Source: an uncultured Crocinitomix sp. (GTDB taxonomy: Bacteria > Bacteroidota > Bacteroidia > Flavobacteriales_D > Crocinitomicaceae). Taken from it: a stretch of 64,000 nucleotides of DNA. Shown here piece after piece: positions 17,353-27,167 of the stretch. The DNA lies in assembly GCA_937136425.1 (NCBI GenBank), contig CAKZON010000070.1:1-64000 (forward strand). Reading direction: 5' to 3'. The stretch's first letter is position 1. Each line of letters starts with the position of its first letter. Under the pieces are notes generated by a model. The model was not told the origin of the DNA, ran no database searches, and worked only from the letters and a program-made list of their open reading frames with translations. The position numbers and the translations under genes are program-made.

Positions 17353-18759
17353 TTAGTTCTTAATAACTTTCACGGTATTAGACACCATTGCAGTGCCATT
17401 TAACGTGAACAAATAAGCACCATTATCAAGACTTGATAGATTAATACTGACTGGAGAAGATTTTCCACTCAAACTTTCTTTTTTCACCAGAACCCCTGTT
17501 GAATTTGTCACCCATAATTCTAATTGCGACACTTCAGAAATAAATGTGATTTTAACTTCATTTGAAAAAGGGTTAGGAAATACATCTTCCAAAACAATTT
17601 GTGCCCTTTTTTTTCTTTTCCGATATACGACAAACCCAGCTATTCCTAACATTGCAACTCCTGCCACTGCACCGTAAATTAGGAGTTCTTCAAATTGTTC
17701 ATCTGCCATAATTTGCTCTTCTTCCGCTTTTATTTTTGCATGGCGCTCTTCTATTCTTACCATAACTTCTTCCGGTAATTCAAAGCGCTCGATATTGTTA
17801 GAAAATGTTAGTGTGTCATTTGTAAAATAAAAACGCACGTTTCTTTCTGGTCGCTCTGAAAAATCTAAACTTGATTGATAATCTAATTCGTAAACTGAGC
17901 GTATTTGTTTTTTAATATTAAAGTAAATTTCATTTAACTGCGACGGATTGTTAGTATGATAATACAATCCATTTGTATAATAGCAAATATCTTCTAAATT
18001 ACCTTCTCGCACATCACCTAACCCAATAATATAAATAGGAACATCATTTTCCTTTGCGTGTTCACAAACTTCCTTTTTTGTGTGTTTTGAAGCATTGTCT
18101 TGCCCGTCCGTCAAAGCAATAACTACCGGTTGCGAATCATGCGCAATCAATGAATCTATTGCCGCATATAGTGCATCATAAAAAGCTGTATTCCCACTAG
18201 GCTTTGTCGCTTCAACCGTTTTTTGGAAGCTATTTAAATCATTTGTTAATGGTGGTATTTTATCTACAATTTTTGAAAACCCAACAAAAAACATAGAATC
18301 TGTTGGAACATTGTCATGAGAGCAGAATTGCAATACTGCCTCTTTCGCATAATCAATTGACATGACATAGCCTTCTGGTAGTTGATCATCAAAATAAAGA
18401 TCCTGATAAGTTTCTACCCCTTCTTCCATTTGATCTGGATTATCAACCATTGAAGCTGAATGATCAAAAACTAGCCCTACATTTATAGGTTGGTTTTCTG
18501 AAATATTTCGCACGGCAATTGCGGGACATTTTATGCCATTCTCTTTCACATAAAGATCAGAGGTATCAAGTAACCAAAGTGGCTGATCCCATTCATCTCT
18601 TGCTTGAAACATCACGGTCACTTTCGGAAAAGAATCTGGAAAAACTTCAATTATAGATATATCGAAATAGGTGGAAGGAATTATTTCAGTCTCAACATGA
18701 TCTTGTGCAATTCCATTCAATGAAAAAAATACAGCGAGTAAGCTAAGGGTTTTATACAT
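17353..18759 (-). CDS. von Willebrand A domain protein with transmembrane helix and T9SS sorting domain
   Basis: A 468-residue protein. The ATG at 18759 is chosen over 18807 because it gives a signal peptide (MYKTLSLLAVFFSLNGIAQD). The vWA domain follows, with the metal-site DHSAS near residue 99 and ALTDGQDNAS later. Near residue 360 there is a hydrophobic helix (YGAVAGVAMLGIAGFVVY) followed by RKRKKR, and then a C-terminal T9SS type A-like domain (VFPNPFSNEVKITF to the end, with the final strand NTVKVIKN). A membrane-stop helix just before a T9SS sorting domain is unusual, since such domains normally leave through the outer membrane. Confidence 0.85.
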   Translation of the reverse strand: MYKTLSLLAVFFSLNGIAQDHVETEIIPSTYFDISIIEVFPDSFPKVTVMFQARDEWDQPLWLLDTSDLYVKENGIKCPAIAVRNISENQPINVGLVFDHSASMVDNPDQMEEGVETYQDLYFDDQLPEGYVMSIDYAKEAVLQFCSHDNVPTDSMFFVGFSKIVDKIPPLTNDLNSFQKTVEATKPSGNTAFYDALYAAIDSLIAHDSQPVVIALTDGQDNASKHTKKEVCEHAKENDVPIYIIGLGDVREGNLEDICYYTNGLYYHTNNPSQLNEIYFNIKKQIRSVYELDYQSSLDFSERPERNVRFYFTNDTLTFSNNIERFELPEEVMVRIEERHAKIKAEEEQIMADEQFEELLIYGAVAGVAMLGIAGFVVYRKRKKRAQIVLEDVFPNPFSNEVKITFISEVSQLELWVTNSTGVLVKKESLSGKSSPVSINLSSLDNGAYLFTLNGTAMVSNTVKVIKN

Positions 18760-18926
18760 TAAACTAAAGATAAGCATCTTAACATAGGTAGCAATAAAAT
18801 CAAACACATCTTTCCATCAATTTTATAGCAGTTAGAATCATCTTTTCAAGTGTACATAAAGGAAATAGTAATTGCAGAAAAACATCATTTTATTCTAAAT
18901 GATAAATTTTATCAGAATTGTATTAA

Positions 18927-19454
18927 TTATTCTTCCATTTTTTTATAATGATCTTTATAATCTCCTGTGTAAATGATAATTTCCTTTTGATTGAAAACTA
19001 CATCATGCGGAGTTAATTGAAATTCATCTGCTCCGCGGTGTTCATTTATTCGTGCGGCATATCGATTTTCTTCTTCGTCAATTATTGAATCTACTACTCC
19101 AAATAATTGTTCTTTTTCCCAAGATTTAGCATAGCCGTAATCACTGCAAGAAACAAATTGCATAACAATCTCTCCTTCCAACGTGGTCAAATTGAACATG
19201 AATTCCGAATGGGTATGCAAATTATCTTTAGTGATATCAATATTGTATATTCCGCTATCCGCAATCATTTTTGGTATTGTTTTAGTTTCTGATTCCAAAA
19301 CTGGCCAAACCGTATCCATTTCTGGTTCTGTAAAGTTCACTAATTCGCCTAGTTCCGTTGCTTGATCATTCCTAGAATCATCTTCTGATTTTAAATTTGC
19401 ACTGCAAGCCCCTGTTATTACTAGAATTGTTAGCGCCATTAATAGTTTAGTCAT
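18927..19454 (-). CDS. Putative lipoprotein
   Basis: A 175-residue protein with a lipoprotein signal (MTKLLMALTILVITGAC, lipobox ITGAC). The mature part is acidic and soluble-looking, with no domain that I recognise. Its ATG touches the stop of the upstream gene (19455-20078) without overlap, so the two are translationally coupled or at least in one operon. A weak hairpin follows it at 18884-18903. Confidence 0.65.
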   Translation of the reverse strand: MTKLLMALTILVITGACSANLKSEDDSRNDQATELGELVNFTEPEMDTVWPVLESETKTIPKMIADSGIYNIDITKDNLHTHSEFMFNLTTLEGEIVMQFVSCSDYGYAKSWEKEQLFGVVDSIIDEEENRYAARINEHRGADEFQLTPHDVVFNQKEIIIYTGDYKDHYKKMEE

Positions 19455-20078
19455 CTATTCTATTTTAGAAAAATCTGTTACATCTCCATGTTTTTCACTA
19501 CGCCATCCAAAAAATATCATTAGCACCAAAAGATTTTCTGTATCATCAGCAGGAAAATTAAATGGATATCCTTCCCCTCTATTGTCTCCAATGCCCAATG
19601 CTCCTCTAAGAAAATTTGATTTTAAATTCTCCCATGTAATCAAAGTTAATTTTGAACTCAGAAACCCTTTACTTTTGCACACTATGCCAGTTGGTGTTAT
19701 TATAATTGATTCTTTCTCATTCAAAGGAACCTCATAACCTTTTTTTATTCCATCAACAATTAGTCTGAATTTATGAATACCGATAGCTTTCCACAACCCC
19801 TTGATTATACCATCTGTAATAGTCATATGATCTTTAAATTGCGAGCGATTTAACTCAAAATAAAAGGGCTTCCTTTTACCATAAAAAATCTTCAATGTAA
19901 ATAAAGTCCCTCCTTTAACAGGCCCCATTTTTAATTGATGTTCTGCAATGGCGTATCCTGTGATGTTTTTTATTGGAATCGATTTTTTACGAATAAAAAT
20001 TTCTTCATTTGAAATGCTGATTTTAACATCTGGAAATGGTTTGGGAAAAGGAAGGGTGTGCTCGTAAAATATTTCCAT
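19455..20078 (-). CDS. Hypothetical cytoplasmic protein
   Basis: A 207-residue protein without signal peptide or clear membrane helix. Beta-rich segments (DVKISISNEEIFIRKKSIPI, GTLFTLKIFYGKRKPFYFEL, ESIIITPTGIVCKSKG) give the impression of a PH-like or similar small beta fold, possibly duplicated, but I do not recognise a family. It abuts the lipoprotein gene, so a shared role is likely but unknown. Confidence 0.55.
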   Translation of the reverse strand: MEIFYEHTLPFPKPFPDVKISISNEEIFIRKKSIPIKNITGYAIAEHQLKMGPVKGGTLFTLKIFYGKRKPFYFELNRSQFKDHMTITDGIIKGLWKAIGIHKFRLIVDGIKKGYEVPLNEKESIIITPTGIVCKSKGFLSSKLTLITWENLKSNFLRGALGIGDNRGEGYPFNFPADDTENLLVLMIFFGWRSEKHGDVTDFSKIE

Positions 20079-20157
20079 GATTCATTGAAAGTAATGAAAT
20101 GTAAGCAATTTGTTATTACACAATTCTATGAAAAATCAATGACAGAATCTAAACGAG

Positions 20158-20520
20158 CTAATTGGCACTAAATTCCTCAAATGGATTGATTCTTACTCCA
20201 TTTTCTTCACCCAACATACTTTGATCGCCATATTTTTCTGACCAGAAACCCTTAATAATATTTCTATTTAACCAGCGATATACCACCACTCCTTTGAAAA
20301 TTTGTTCATCCTCTCCTTTGTAGTTAAAATTCACTACTAAAATATCATCCTTAAAAAAACCGGTTCCTTTTTGGGTTTGATTTTGACCAATTGTCCAGAA
20401 GGCATTAATTTTATTATTGGTATTTAATTCCAATTCAAGCACACCTTTATAAGTCGTTTGTTCACGATCTTGATTAATGCCTTTTATTGCAAATTTCCCG
20501 ACTAAATCTGCTAGTTTCAC
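20158..20520 (-). CDS. Small hypothetical protein, lipocalin-like beta pattern
   Basis: A 120-residue protein from a GTG start. It is made of alternating strands and turns (YKGVLELELNTNNKINAFWT, DILVVNFNYKG, FKGVVVYRWLNRNIIKGFWS), as in small calycin-like barrels. There is no signal peptide. It begins 14 nt after the pyrF stop and could be the last gene of the purM-prfA-pyrF run. Function is unknown. Confidence 0.55.
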   Translation of the reverse strand: MKLADLVGKFAIKGINQDREQTTYKGVLELELNTNNKINAFWTIGQNQTQKGTGFFKDDILVVNFNYKGEDEQIFKGVVVYRWLNRNIIKGFWSEKYGDQSMLGEENGVRINPFEEFSAN

Positions 20521-20534
20521 TGGTAGTAATTTGA

Positions 20535-21356
20535 CTAAATAAAACCCTTTTCTGTAAGAATAGCAGACATTTGCTGCTGTAAATCTTGTGCGGCTAACCT
20601 CGCTTTATCACCGAAATCCTCTCCATTTCCTGCATAAATAATACCGCGAGAAGAATTTACTAATAAACCACAGTTATCATTCCAACCATAGTCAGCTACA
20701 TCCTTCATTGAGCCGCCTTGCGCACCTACACCAGGCACTAAGAAAAAATGTTCCGGCGTCATTGCTCTAACCTCTCCAATTGATTCACTTCGTGTTGCAC
20801 CAACCACATACATAAGTTTAGATGCATCTCCCCATTCGGATGATTTACGAATTACTTTTTCAAAAAGCTTTTCACCAGCCATATCAGTGGTGAACTGAAA
20901 ATCTAGCGCTCCTTTATTTGATGTTAAGGCTAAAAGGATTACCCATTTTTCAGGATATTCAAAAAACGGTGTAACACTATCCACTCCCATATATGGAGCA
21001 ACAGTTACCGAATCAAAATCCATGTATTCAAAAAATGTTTTGGCGTAATAATGAGAAGTATTTCCAATATCTCCTCGTTTTGCATCCGCAATCGTAAAAA
21101 TATCGTTAGGAATATAATCAATGGTTTTTTTCAAAGCATCCCAACCTTTACTTCCATGACATTCATAGAAAGCAATATTAGGTTTGTACGCTACACACAA
21201 ATCCTTTGTTGCATCAATAATCCGTTTATTAAATTCAAAAATAGGATCATCATAATCTAATAAAAAGCTTGGAATTTTTTCTAAATCCACATCCAATCCT
21301 ACACATAAAAAAGATCCTTTACGCTTAATATTTTCAACTAGTTGTTCTTTTGTCAT
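20535..21356 (-). CDS. pyrF: Orotidine 5'-phosphate decarboxylase
   Basis: A 273-residue enzyme of the longer (type 2) OMP decarboxylase family. The catalytic core is [10 protein letters not shown] with D91, K93 and D96; [10 protein letters not shown] near the N terminus and VPGVGAQGG near the phosphate-binding end also fit. It converts OMP to UMP in the last step of pyrimidine synthesis. It starts 8 nt after prfA on the same strand, so the two are cotranscribed. Confidence 0.95.
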   Translation of the reverse strand: MTKEQLVENIKRKGSFLCVGLDVDLEKIPSFLLDYDDPIFEFNKRIIDATKDLCVAYKPNIAFYECHGSKGWDALKKTIDYIPNDIFTIADAKRGDIGNTSHYYAKTFFEYMDFDSVTVAPYMGVDSVTPFFEYPEKWVILLALTSNKGALDFQFTTDMAGEKLFEKVIRKSSEWGDASKLMYVVGATRSESIGEVRAMTPEHFFLVPGVGAQGGSMKDVADYGWNDNCGLLVNSSRGIIYAGNGEDFGDKARLAAQDLQQQMSAILTEKGFI

Positions 21357-21364
21357 TACTCCTC

Positions 21365-22447
21365 TTAAATGGCGGTTCCTTCTTTCATTTTCTCTGCATT
21401 CTCTGCAATCTTCAAGGCATCAATAATTTCTTGAATGTCACCGTTCATAAAACTTGGTAGGTTATACATTGTTTTATTAATTCGGTGATCAGTAATTCTT
21501 CCTTGCGGATAGTTATACGTTCTAATTTTTGCGGAACGGTCACCTGTTGAAACTAATGATTTACGGTGTTCTGATCTTTCCTTTTCTTTCTTTTCCAACT
21601 CGGCTTGATATAAACGTGTTCTAAGCACCGTTAAGGCCTTATCATAGTTTTTGTGCTGTGATCTACCATCTTGACATTCTACAACAGTATTGGTAGGGAT
21701 ATGCGTTAAACGAACGGCAGATTCTGTTTTATTTACGTGCTGACCACCCGCACCTGATGCACGGTAGGTATCTTTTTTCACATCTGCCATGTTCAGTTTC
21801 ACATCTACCTCTTCTGCCTCTGGCATTACTGCAACTGTTATTGCAGAAGTATGCACACGCCCCTGAGATTCAGTTTCTGGTACACGTTGTACACGGTGAA
21901 CACCTGATTCAAACTTTAGCATTCCGTAAACGCCTTCTCCTTCAACCTCAAAAGAAAGTTCACGATATCCGCTAGTTCCTCCTTCATTTGAATTTACCAC
22001 TTCCATTTTCCAACCCATTGTTTTGAAAAACATAGTGTACATTCTGAATACGTCTTCAACAAATATGCATGACTCATCTCCCCCTGTTCCGGCGCGTAGC
22101 TCTACAATAACATTTTTGTCATCTTCAGGATCCTTAGGAATCAACATAATTTTGATTTCCTCCTCCATTTCTGCACGCTTAGGCAGCAGTTCATCTAATT
22201 CCATTTTGGCCATCTCCTTCATCTCGGGATCCTCCTCCATGTCAATCATTTCTTTTGATGTAGCAATATTGTCTACCACATTTTTATACTCCTTATAAAC
22301 CCTAACAATTTCTGAAAGGTCCTTATATTCTTTTGTCAATTTGACATAACGATCCATATCAGCAATAATGTCTGGATCGACAATTTGCTGTCCCACTTCG
22401 TTAAAACGAACTGCAATAGATTCTAATTTTTGTAATATGTTACTCAT
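21365..22447 (-). CDS. prfA: Peptide chain release factor 1
   Basis: A 360-residue class I release factor. The GGQ motif in [12 protein letters not shown] (about residues 230-240) enters the peptidyl transferase centre. The ending [20 protein letters not shown] is the RF1/RF2 signature, and the RF1-like spacing and length argue for RF1 (UAA and UAG). The frame extends to 22519, but the ATG at 22447 matches the family N terminus ([20 protein letters not shown]). pyrF follows after 8 nt. Confidence 0.95.
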   Translation of the reverse strand: MSNILQKLESIAVRFNEVGQQIVDPDIIADMDRYVKLTKEYKDLSEIVRVYKEYKNVVDNIATSKEMIDMEEDPEMKEMAKMELDELLPKRAEMEEEIKIMLIPKDPEDDKNVIVELRAGTGGDESCIFVEDVFRMYTMFFKTMGWKMEVVNSNEGGTSGYRELSFEVEGEGVYGMLKFESGVHRVQRVPETESQGRVHTSAITVAVMPEAEEVDVKLNMADVKKDTYRASGAGGQHVNKTESAVRLTHIPTNTVVECQDGRSQHKNYDKALTVLRTRLYQAELEKKEKERSEHRKSLVSTGDRSAKIRTYNYPQGRITDHRINKTMYNLPSFMNGDIQEIIDALKIAENAEKMKEGTAI

Positions 22448-22608
22448 AACTTTAGTAGTTAATACGTTCGTGTTACTCTCTTTCAGAGGATAAGTATTTG
22501 AGCACCTATAACGTGCCATACTCTAATCCTTGGTGATATCTGTTTGATTAAAATACATTCTCTAAACAACTCACACTATTCTTGCATTTATACAAAATGC
22601 CTGAGCAA

Positions 22609-23778
22609 CTATTCGTAAATAAACTCTCCAAATTCTGATTGGATCGTTAATTTATTTCCAGCATGACTTTCCACCCTTCCTATAATCTTTGCTTCGATTC
22701 CGAAAGATTCTGAAATAGCCATTATTTCATTTGCATGTTCTGGAGACAAATAGATTTCCATACGGTGTCCCATATTGAACACTTTATACATTTCTTTCCA
22801 ATCTGTTCCAGATTCTTGATGAATCAATTTAAACAAAGGCGGCGCATCAAACATATTGTCTTTAATCACATGTACATCTTTCACAAAATGTAACACTTTC
22901 GTTTGTGCTCCACCACTGCAATGAACCATACCGTGGATATTTGCTCTTTGCTTATCTAAAATCGCTTTAATTACAGGCGCATATGTTCGAGTTGGAGATA
23001 AAACTAATTTTCCAGCATCAATTGGAGATCCTTCAATTGCATCAGTTAATTTTTTTGTTCCACTATAAACCAAATCAGCCGGAACTTCAGGGTCAAAACT
23101 TTCTGGATATTTATCCGCCAAGTATTTGTCAAATACATCATGTCTTGCACTTGTTAATCCATTACTTCCCATTCCACCATTATACTCATTTTCATAAGTT
23201 GCTTGGCCATATGAAGACAATCCTACAATTACATCTCCATCTTGAATATTATGATTTGAGATAACATCTGAACGTTTCATTCTGGCAATTACTGTAGAGT
23301 CCACAATAATTGTTCGAACCAAATCACCAACATCAGCAGTTTCTCCACCAGTTGAATGAATATTCACGCCATGATTTCTTAGATCAGTTAACAGTTCTTC
23401 CGTTCCGTTAATAATCTCAGAAAGCACTGTCCCGCCAATTTTATTTTTGTTTCTACCAATTGTTGAAGACAATAGAATGTTTTCAGTTGCTCCAACACAT
23501 AATAAGTCATCAATATTCATGATAAGTGCATCTTGCGCAATTCCCTTCCATACAGAAGCATCACCTGTTTCTTTCCAATACATATAGGCCAAAGAACTTT
23601 TAGTTCCTGCACCATCTGCATGCATTACTACACAATACTCTTCATCTCCAGTCAAGTGATCAGGCACAATTTTACAAAAAGCTTGTGGAAACAAACCTTT
23701 ATCTACATTCTTAATTGCATTATGCACATCCTCTTTAGAAGCCGATACTCCTCTTGAATTATACCTTTCGTCAGCCAT
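22609..23778 (-). CDS. purM: Phosphoribosylformylglycinamidine cyclo-ligase (AIR synthase)
   Basis: A 389-residue ATP-grasp-unrelated PurM/PurL fold enzyme that closes the imidazole ring of AIR in purine synthesis. ERYNSRGVSASKEDVH, VMHADGAGTKSS, MNIDDLLCVGA and TGGETADVGDL are the conserved segments of the Bacteroidota form, which is somewhat longer than the E. coli enzyme. The ATG at 23778 is preferred to 23820, which would add a stretch resembling no family N terminus. A terminator lies just upstream, so transcription is separate from the OmpA-family gene. Confidence 0.9.
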   Translation of the reverse strand: MADERYNSRGVSASKEDVHNAIKNVDKGLFPQAFCKIVPDHLTGDEEYCVVMHADGAGTKSSLAYMYWKETGDASVWKGIAQDALIMNIDDLLCVGATENILLSSTIGRNKNKIGGTVLSEIINGTEELLTDLRNHGVNIHSTGGETADVGDLVRTIIVDSTVIARMKRSDVISNHNIQDGDVIVGLSSYGQATYENEYNGGMGSNGLTSARHDVFDKYLADKYPESFDPEVPADLVYSGTKKLTDAIEGSPIDAGKLVLSPTRTYAPVIKAILDKQRANIHGMVHCSGGAQTKVLHFVKDVHVIKDNMFDAPPLFKLIHQESGTDWKEMYKVFNMGHRMEIYLSPEHANEIMAISESFGIEAKIIGRVESHAGNKLTIQSEFGEFIYE

Positions 23779-23803
23779 TGTTATACGATTTTTTGCAAAA
23801 ATA

Positions 23804-23845
23804 AAAAAAGCACTCATCACAAATATGTGATGCAGTGCTTTTTCT
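23804..23845 (-). terminator. Rho-independent terminator
   Basis: AAAAAAGCACT then CATCACA pairs with TGTGATG then AGTGCTTTTTT around AATA, with a single bulged base. On the minus strand it ends in a T run and follows the OmpA-family gene by 18 nt. Confidence 0.8.
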
Positions 23846-23862
23846 TTAAAAATTCTATTTAT

Positions 23863-25998
23863 CTAATTACCTTCTCCGTCTTCTGGTTCGGTAGCTTCAG
23901 CAGGAACATAATCAAAACTTAAGATCGCACATTCTGTACGTCTGTTCAGTTGGTGATAATATTCAAACTTAGCTTTATCTGTTCTCTTCAATTTCGTAAT
24001 CATGTCACATCCTAATGTTGTATAAGTTGTGTCACCATTCTCACTAATCTCTCTTAACTCAACAGGACGTTTCTCTCCTAATCCTTTAGGGATTAAACGC
24101 TCAGTTGGAATTCCTTTTTCGTCTACCAAGTAGTTAACACATGATTGTGCTCTAGCCTTAGATAATCTCAAGTTGGCAGGATCAGATCCACGACAATCCG
24201 TATGAGAAATCAACTCAACAATTAAGTTTGGATTTTCTTGTAACAAATCGTATAAGTAGTTTAATGAATCTTTTGAATTGATTCTTAACGCCGGATCTTC
24301 ATTTAATGTATCCACTAATAGAACCGAACTACCCAATGCGTAACGCACCTCTGGTAAACGAATTGGCTTTTCAATATTCAATACTTTCAAATCTCTAATG
24401 ATTCTTGTATTTACTTCAACACCTTCCGTTGTAAAGTTATCGTTCGTTCCTAAGTATAATTTTTCAATTCCTTCAACCTCTAATGTCCAAGTTTCTCCTG
24501 GCTCAACAAAACGCTCACCATCTGGCTTTTCACCTAGGTTAATTTGACCAGAAGCATCCGTTACTAAATCATAACTTGATCCTGCAGAACCTACTAATTT
24601 AACAGCAGCACCTTCAATTGGGTAACCCTCTTCTTGATCCGAAACAATAATCATTACATCAATCAAGATTGGTGGTAAATAGAAATCCCAAATATCTTGA
24701 GAATTTTCTCCTTTAGAACCATTTCTATTTGAACTAATATATCCTCTTTCTACTTTTCCTTTTTCTGTAAAGATGATGTGATAATCATCACGACAAGAAT
24801 TCATAGGTGCACCAAGGTTAGTTGGGTTTTCCCATTTATCGTCTTCACCAACACGAGTAGCCATGTAAATATCTAAACCACCCAAACCAACTAATCCGTC
24901 AGATGCGTAGAATAAGTTACCATCAGGTCCCCAAGTTGGGAATAAATCATTACCAGCAGTATTAATCTCTTCACCTAAGTTTACAGGTAAACTCCAAGAA
25001 TCAGATCTTTTATCATAAGTAGTAATCCATAAATCAACTCCACCAAATCCTCCGGCCATGTTAGATGAGAATACTAAAGTTTTACCATCAGGGCTAGGAG
25101 CAGGGTGTCCAACGTGAGTTGTATCATGATCCTTTAACTCTAATTTAGTAGGCTCAGCCCAACCTTTACCTTTTTGCTTTGCCATCCACATTTCACAACC
25201 TAAGTTCATTTTGTCAACAGAAGGACAACGTGTGAACCACATTGTTTTACCTCTACCATCAAAAGCCATTGTTCCTTCGTTGTCAATAGAGTTGATTGGA
25301 GACTCCATTGGAGTTGGTTGACCCCAGTTTCCATTTCTATCAATTTTAGACACCCAAAGATCCATGTAGTTTTGTCCAGTAATAGGATCAGAATTAGCTC
25401 CTGTAGATCCAGCTCTAGATGAAGTAAAGTACATTTCTTTTCCTCTTGGCCCCATTACAGTTGCAAAATCAAAAGACCCTGTATTTAATTTAGATACGTT
25501 AGTAACTAAATGTTTTGTTGGGTTAGAAGTACTCTCTGCATAATAATCACATGAAGCGATTCGAGTTTTAGCCAACTCGCTTGATGGATCTAATTTTAAG
25601 TATTTCTGATAATTTTCTTTTGCTTCCTTGTGCTTACATTGTGCCATTTCCATTTCTGCCAACTGCATATAAACCTCAGGTTTCCACTCTTGGTAACGCA
25701 ATAAAACAGCTTTTTCATACTGTTGCTCAGCAGAAGCGTGCTCACTTAACAAGTCGTAACAACGACCTGACATATAAGTGAAGTAGGCCTTCTTTTGTCT
25801 TGCTTTGTCATTTTTGGGACTGATCTTTTCAGCAGCCAGTTTAAAAGCTTCCGCAGCTTCAGCGTAGGCACCGGCTTTCCATAGGTTAACCGCTTCACCT
25901 GAGTAACTTCGCGTGGCGGCTCTGTCAGCTTGCGCAGTGGCAACTGTTCCAAAAGCAATTAGTCCAACGAATAAAATTACAGACTTTAGTGATCTCAT
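23863..25998 (-). CDS. OmpA-family protein with TPR, PD40 propeller and CarboxypepD_reg-like domains (PorE-like)
   Basis: A 711-residue envelope protein with a signal peptide (MRSLKSVILFVGLIAFGTVA). In order: TPR-like helices (about 25-150), PD40/WD40-like propeller repeats (about 165-430; e.g. SPDGKTLVFSSNMAGGFGG, WGPDGNLFYASDG), a CarboxypepD_reg-like beta domain (about 445-535), and an OmpA peptidoglycan-binding domain (about 560-690; ELISHTDCRGSDPANLRLSK). This is the domain order of PorE, a T9SS component that ties the system to peptidoglycan, and of related OmpA proteins. Paralogues are common, so PorE identity needs a genome-wide comparison. It has its own terminator. Confidence 0.85.
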   Translation of the reverse strand: MRSLKSVILFVGLIAFGTVATAQADRAATRSYSGEAVNLWKAGAYAEAAEAFKLAAEKISPKNDKARQKKAYFTYMSGRCYDLLSEHASAEQQYEKAVLLRYQEWKPEVYMQLAEMEMAQCKHKEAKENYQKYLKLDPSSELAKTRIASCDYYAESTSNPTKHLVTNVSKLNTGSFDFATVMGPRGKEMYFTSSRAGSTGANSDPITGQNYMDLWVSKIDRNGNWGQPTPMESPINSIDNEGTMAFDGRGKTMWFTRCPSVDKMNLGCEMWMAKQKGKGWAEPTKLELKDHDTTHVGHPAPSPDGKTLVFSSNMAGGFGGVDLWITTYDKRSDSWSLPVNLGEEINTAGNDLFPTWGPDGNLFYASDGLVGLGGLDIYMATRVGEDDKWENPTNLGAPMNSCRDDYHIIFTEKGKVERGYISSNRNGSKGENSQDIWDFYLPPILIDVMIIVSDQEEGYPIEGAAVKLVGSAGSSYDLVTDASGQINLGEKPDGERFVEPGETWTLEVEGIEKLYLGTNDNFTTEGVEVNTRIIRDLKVLNIEKPIRLPEVRYALGSSVLLVDTLNEDPALRINSKDSLNYLYDLLQENPNLIVELISHTDCRGSDPANLRLSKARAQSCVNYLVDEKGIPTERLIPKGLGEKRPVELREISENGDTTYTTLGCDMITKLKRTDKAKFEYYHQLNRRTECAILSFDYVPAEATEPEDGEGN

Positions 25999-26114
25999 AT
26001 AAATTTACTTTTCTGATATAAGCTTAATACTCAAGAGGCGAAAATAAAGATTTTATTTTACTTATCGGTACATTTAGACCAATAAAATGCAGTGAAATAA
26101 ACCGTTAATTACGC

Positions 26115-27167
26115 TCAAACGTTTTTACTGTATACTCTCCATTTCTCTAAGAGTTTCAAAAAACCCTCAGGAAGTTCAGATTCGTAGAAGATTTTTTCAC
26201 CTGTAACTGGGTGCTCAACACCAAGTGTTTTAGCATGAAGTGCCTGCCCAGGAATTAATTTAAAACAATTATTTATAAACTGCTGATACTTAGCGAATGT
26301 AGTTCCTTTTAATATACGATCTCCACCATACTCAAGATCATGAAATAGAGGGTGACCAATATGCTTAAAATGCACTCTAATTTGGTGTGTTCTTCCTGTT
26401 TCTAATTTGCACTCAACCAAGGTAACATATCCAAATCTTTCTAGGACTTTATAGTGTGTTACGGCATGTTTTCCGTATTCTTCTTCTTCATCATAAACCT
26501 GAAAAACTTTGCGATTTTTCTTAGATCTGCCAATTGGCCCTGTAATTGTCCCTTCGTTTTCGGCTACATCTCCCCAAACTAACGCGTGATAAACACGATC
26601 GCTTGTTCTGTCATGAAATTGTTGTGCTAAATGCGTGAGTGCTAGCTCAGTTTTTGCCACCACTAAAATTCCAGTTGTATGTTTATCAAGGCGGTGAACT
26701 AATCCTGGGCGTCCAAAATAATCTTCTTTTTTGGGTAATGAGTCAAAATGATAAACGAGTCCATTTAGTAATGTTCCTGAATAATTTCCATAACCAGGAT
26801 GCACCACCATATTTGCTGGTTTATTGACCATTATCATTTGTTCATCTTCATAAATAACATCAATAGGAATGTCTTCAGGAATTAATTTAATCTCACGAAC
26901 GGGATATGGCAGAACAACTGAAATTTCGTCCTTAGGTCTTACTTTATAATTTGACTTAACTGACTTACCGTTAACAAATAGAGTTCCTGCTTTTGCAATA
27001 GTTTGCAATCTATTTCTAGAAACATTTGGCAAACGCTTCATCAAGAATTTATCAATTCTCAATGCTTCTTGCCCTACATCTGCAATTAAATTATGATGTT
27101 CAAAAAGCTCTTCTTGTTGCTCAGTTCCTTCAGAATTAAGTTCCTCTTCGGGGGTGTTTTCAGTCAT
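26115..27167 (-). CDS. rluD: 23S rRNA pseudouridine synthase, RluD family
   Basis: A 350-residue enzyme with an N-terminal S4 RNA-binding domain (LPNVSRNRLQTIAKAGTLFV) and the RluA/RluD catalytic motif GLVHRLDKHTTG with catalytic D161. RluD modifies uridines of helix 69 of 23S rRNA; assignment among RluA/RluC/RluD is by length and S4 domain. Its ATG overlaps the stop of the T9SS protein gene by one base (TAATG), so translation is coupled. Genome context with PASTA is common in Bacteroidota; the T9SS gene between them is noted separately. Confidence 0.88.
   Translation of the reverse strand: MTENTPEEELNSEGTEQQEELFEHHNLIADVGQEALRIDKFLMKRLPNVSRNRLQTIAKAGTLFVNGKSVKSNYKVRPKDEISVVLPYPVREIKLIPEDIPIDVIYEDEQMIMVNKPANMVVHPGYGNYSGTLLNGLVYHFDSLPKKEDYFGRPGLVHRLDKHTTGILVVAKTELALTHLAQQFHDRTSDRVYHALVWGDVAENEGTITGPIGRSKKNRKVFQVYDEEEEYGKHAVTHYKVLERFGYVTLVECKLETGRTHQIRVHFKHIGHPLFHDLEYGGDRILKGTTFAKYQQFINNCFKLIPGQALHAKTLGVEHPVTGEKIFYESELPEGFLKLLEKWRVYSKNV

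Noticed and set aside
18884-18903. ATCATTT / AAATGAT hairpin after the lipoprotein gene
   Set aside because: Only 7 bp of AT pairing with a modest T tail; too weak to call as a terminator.
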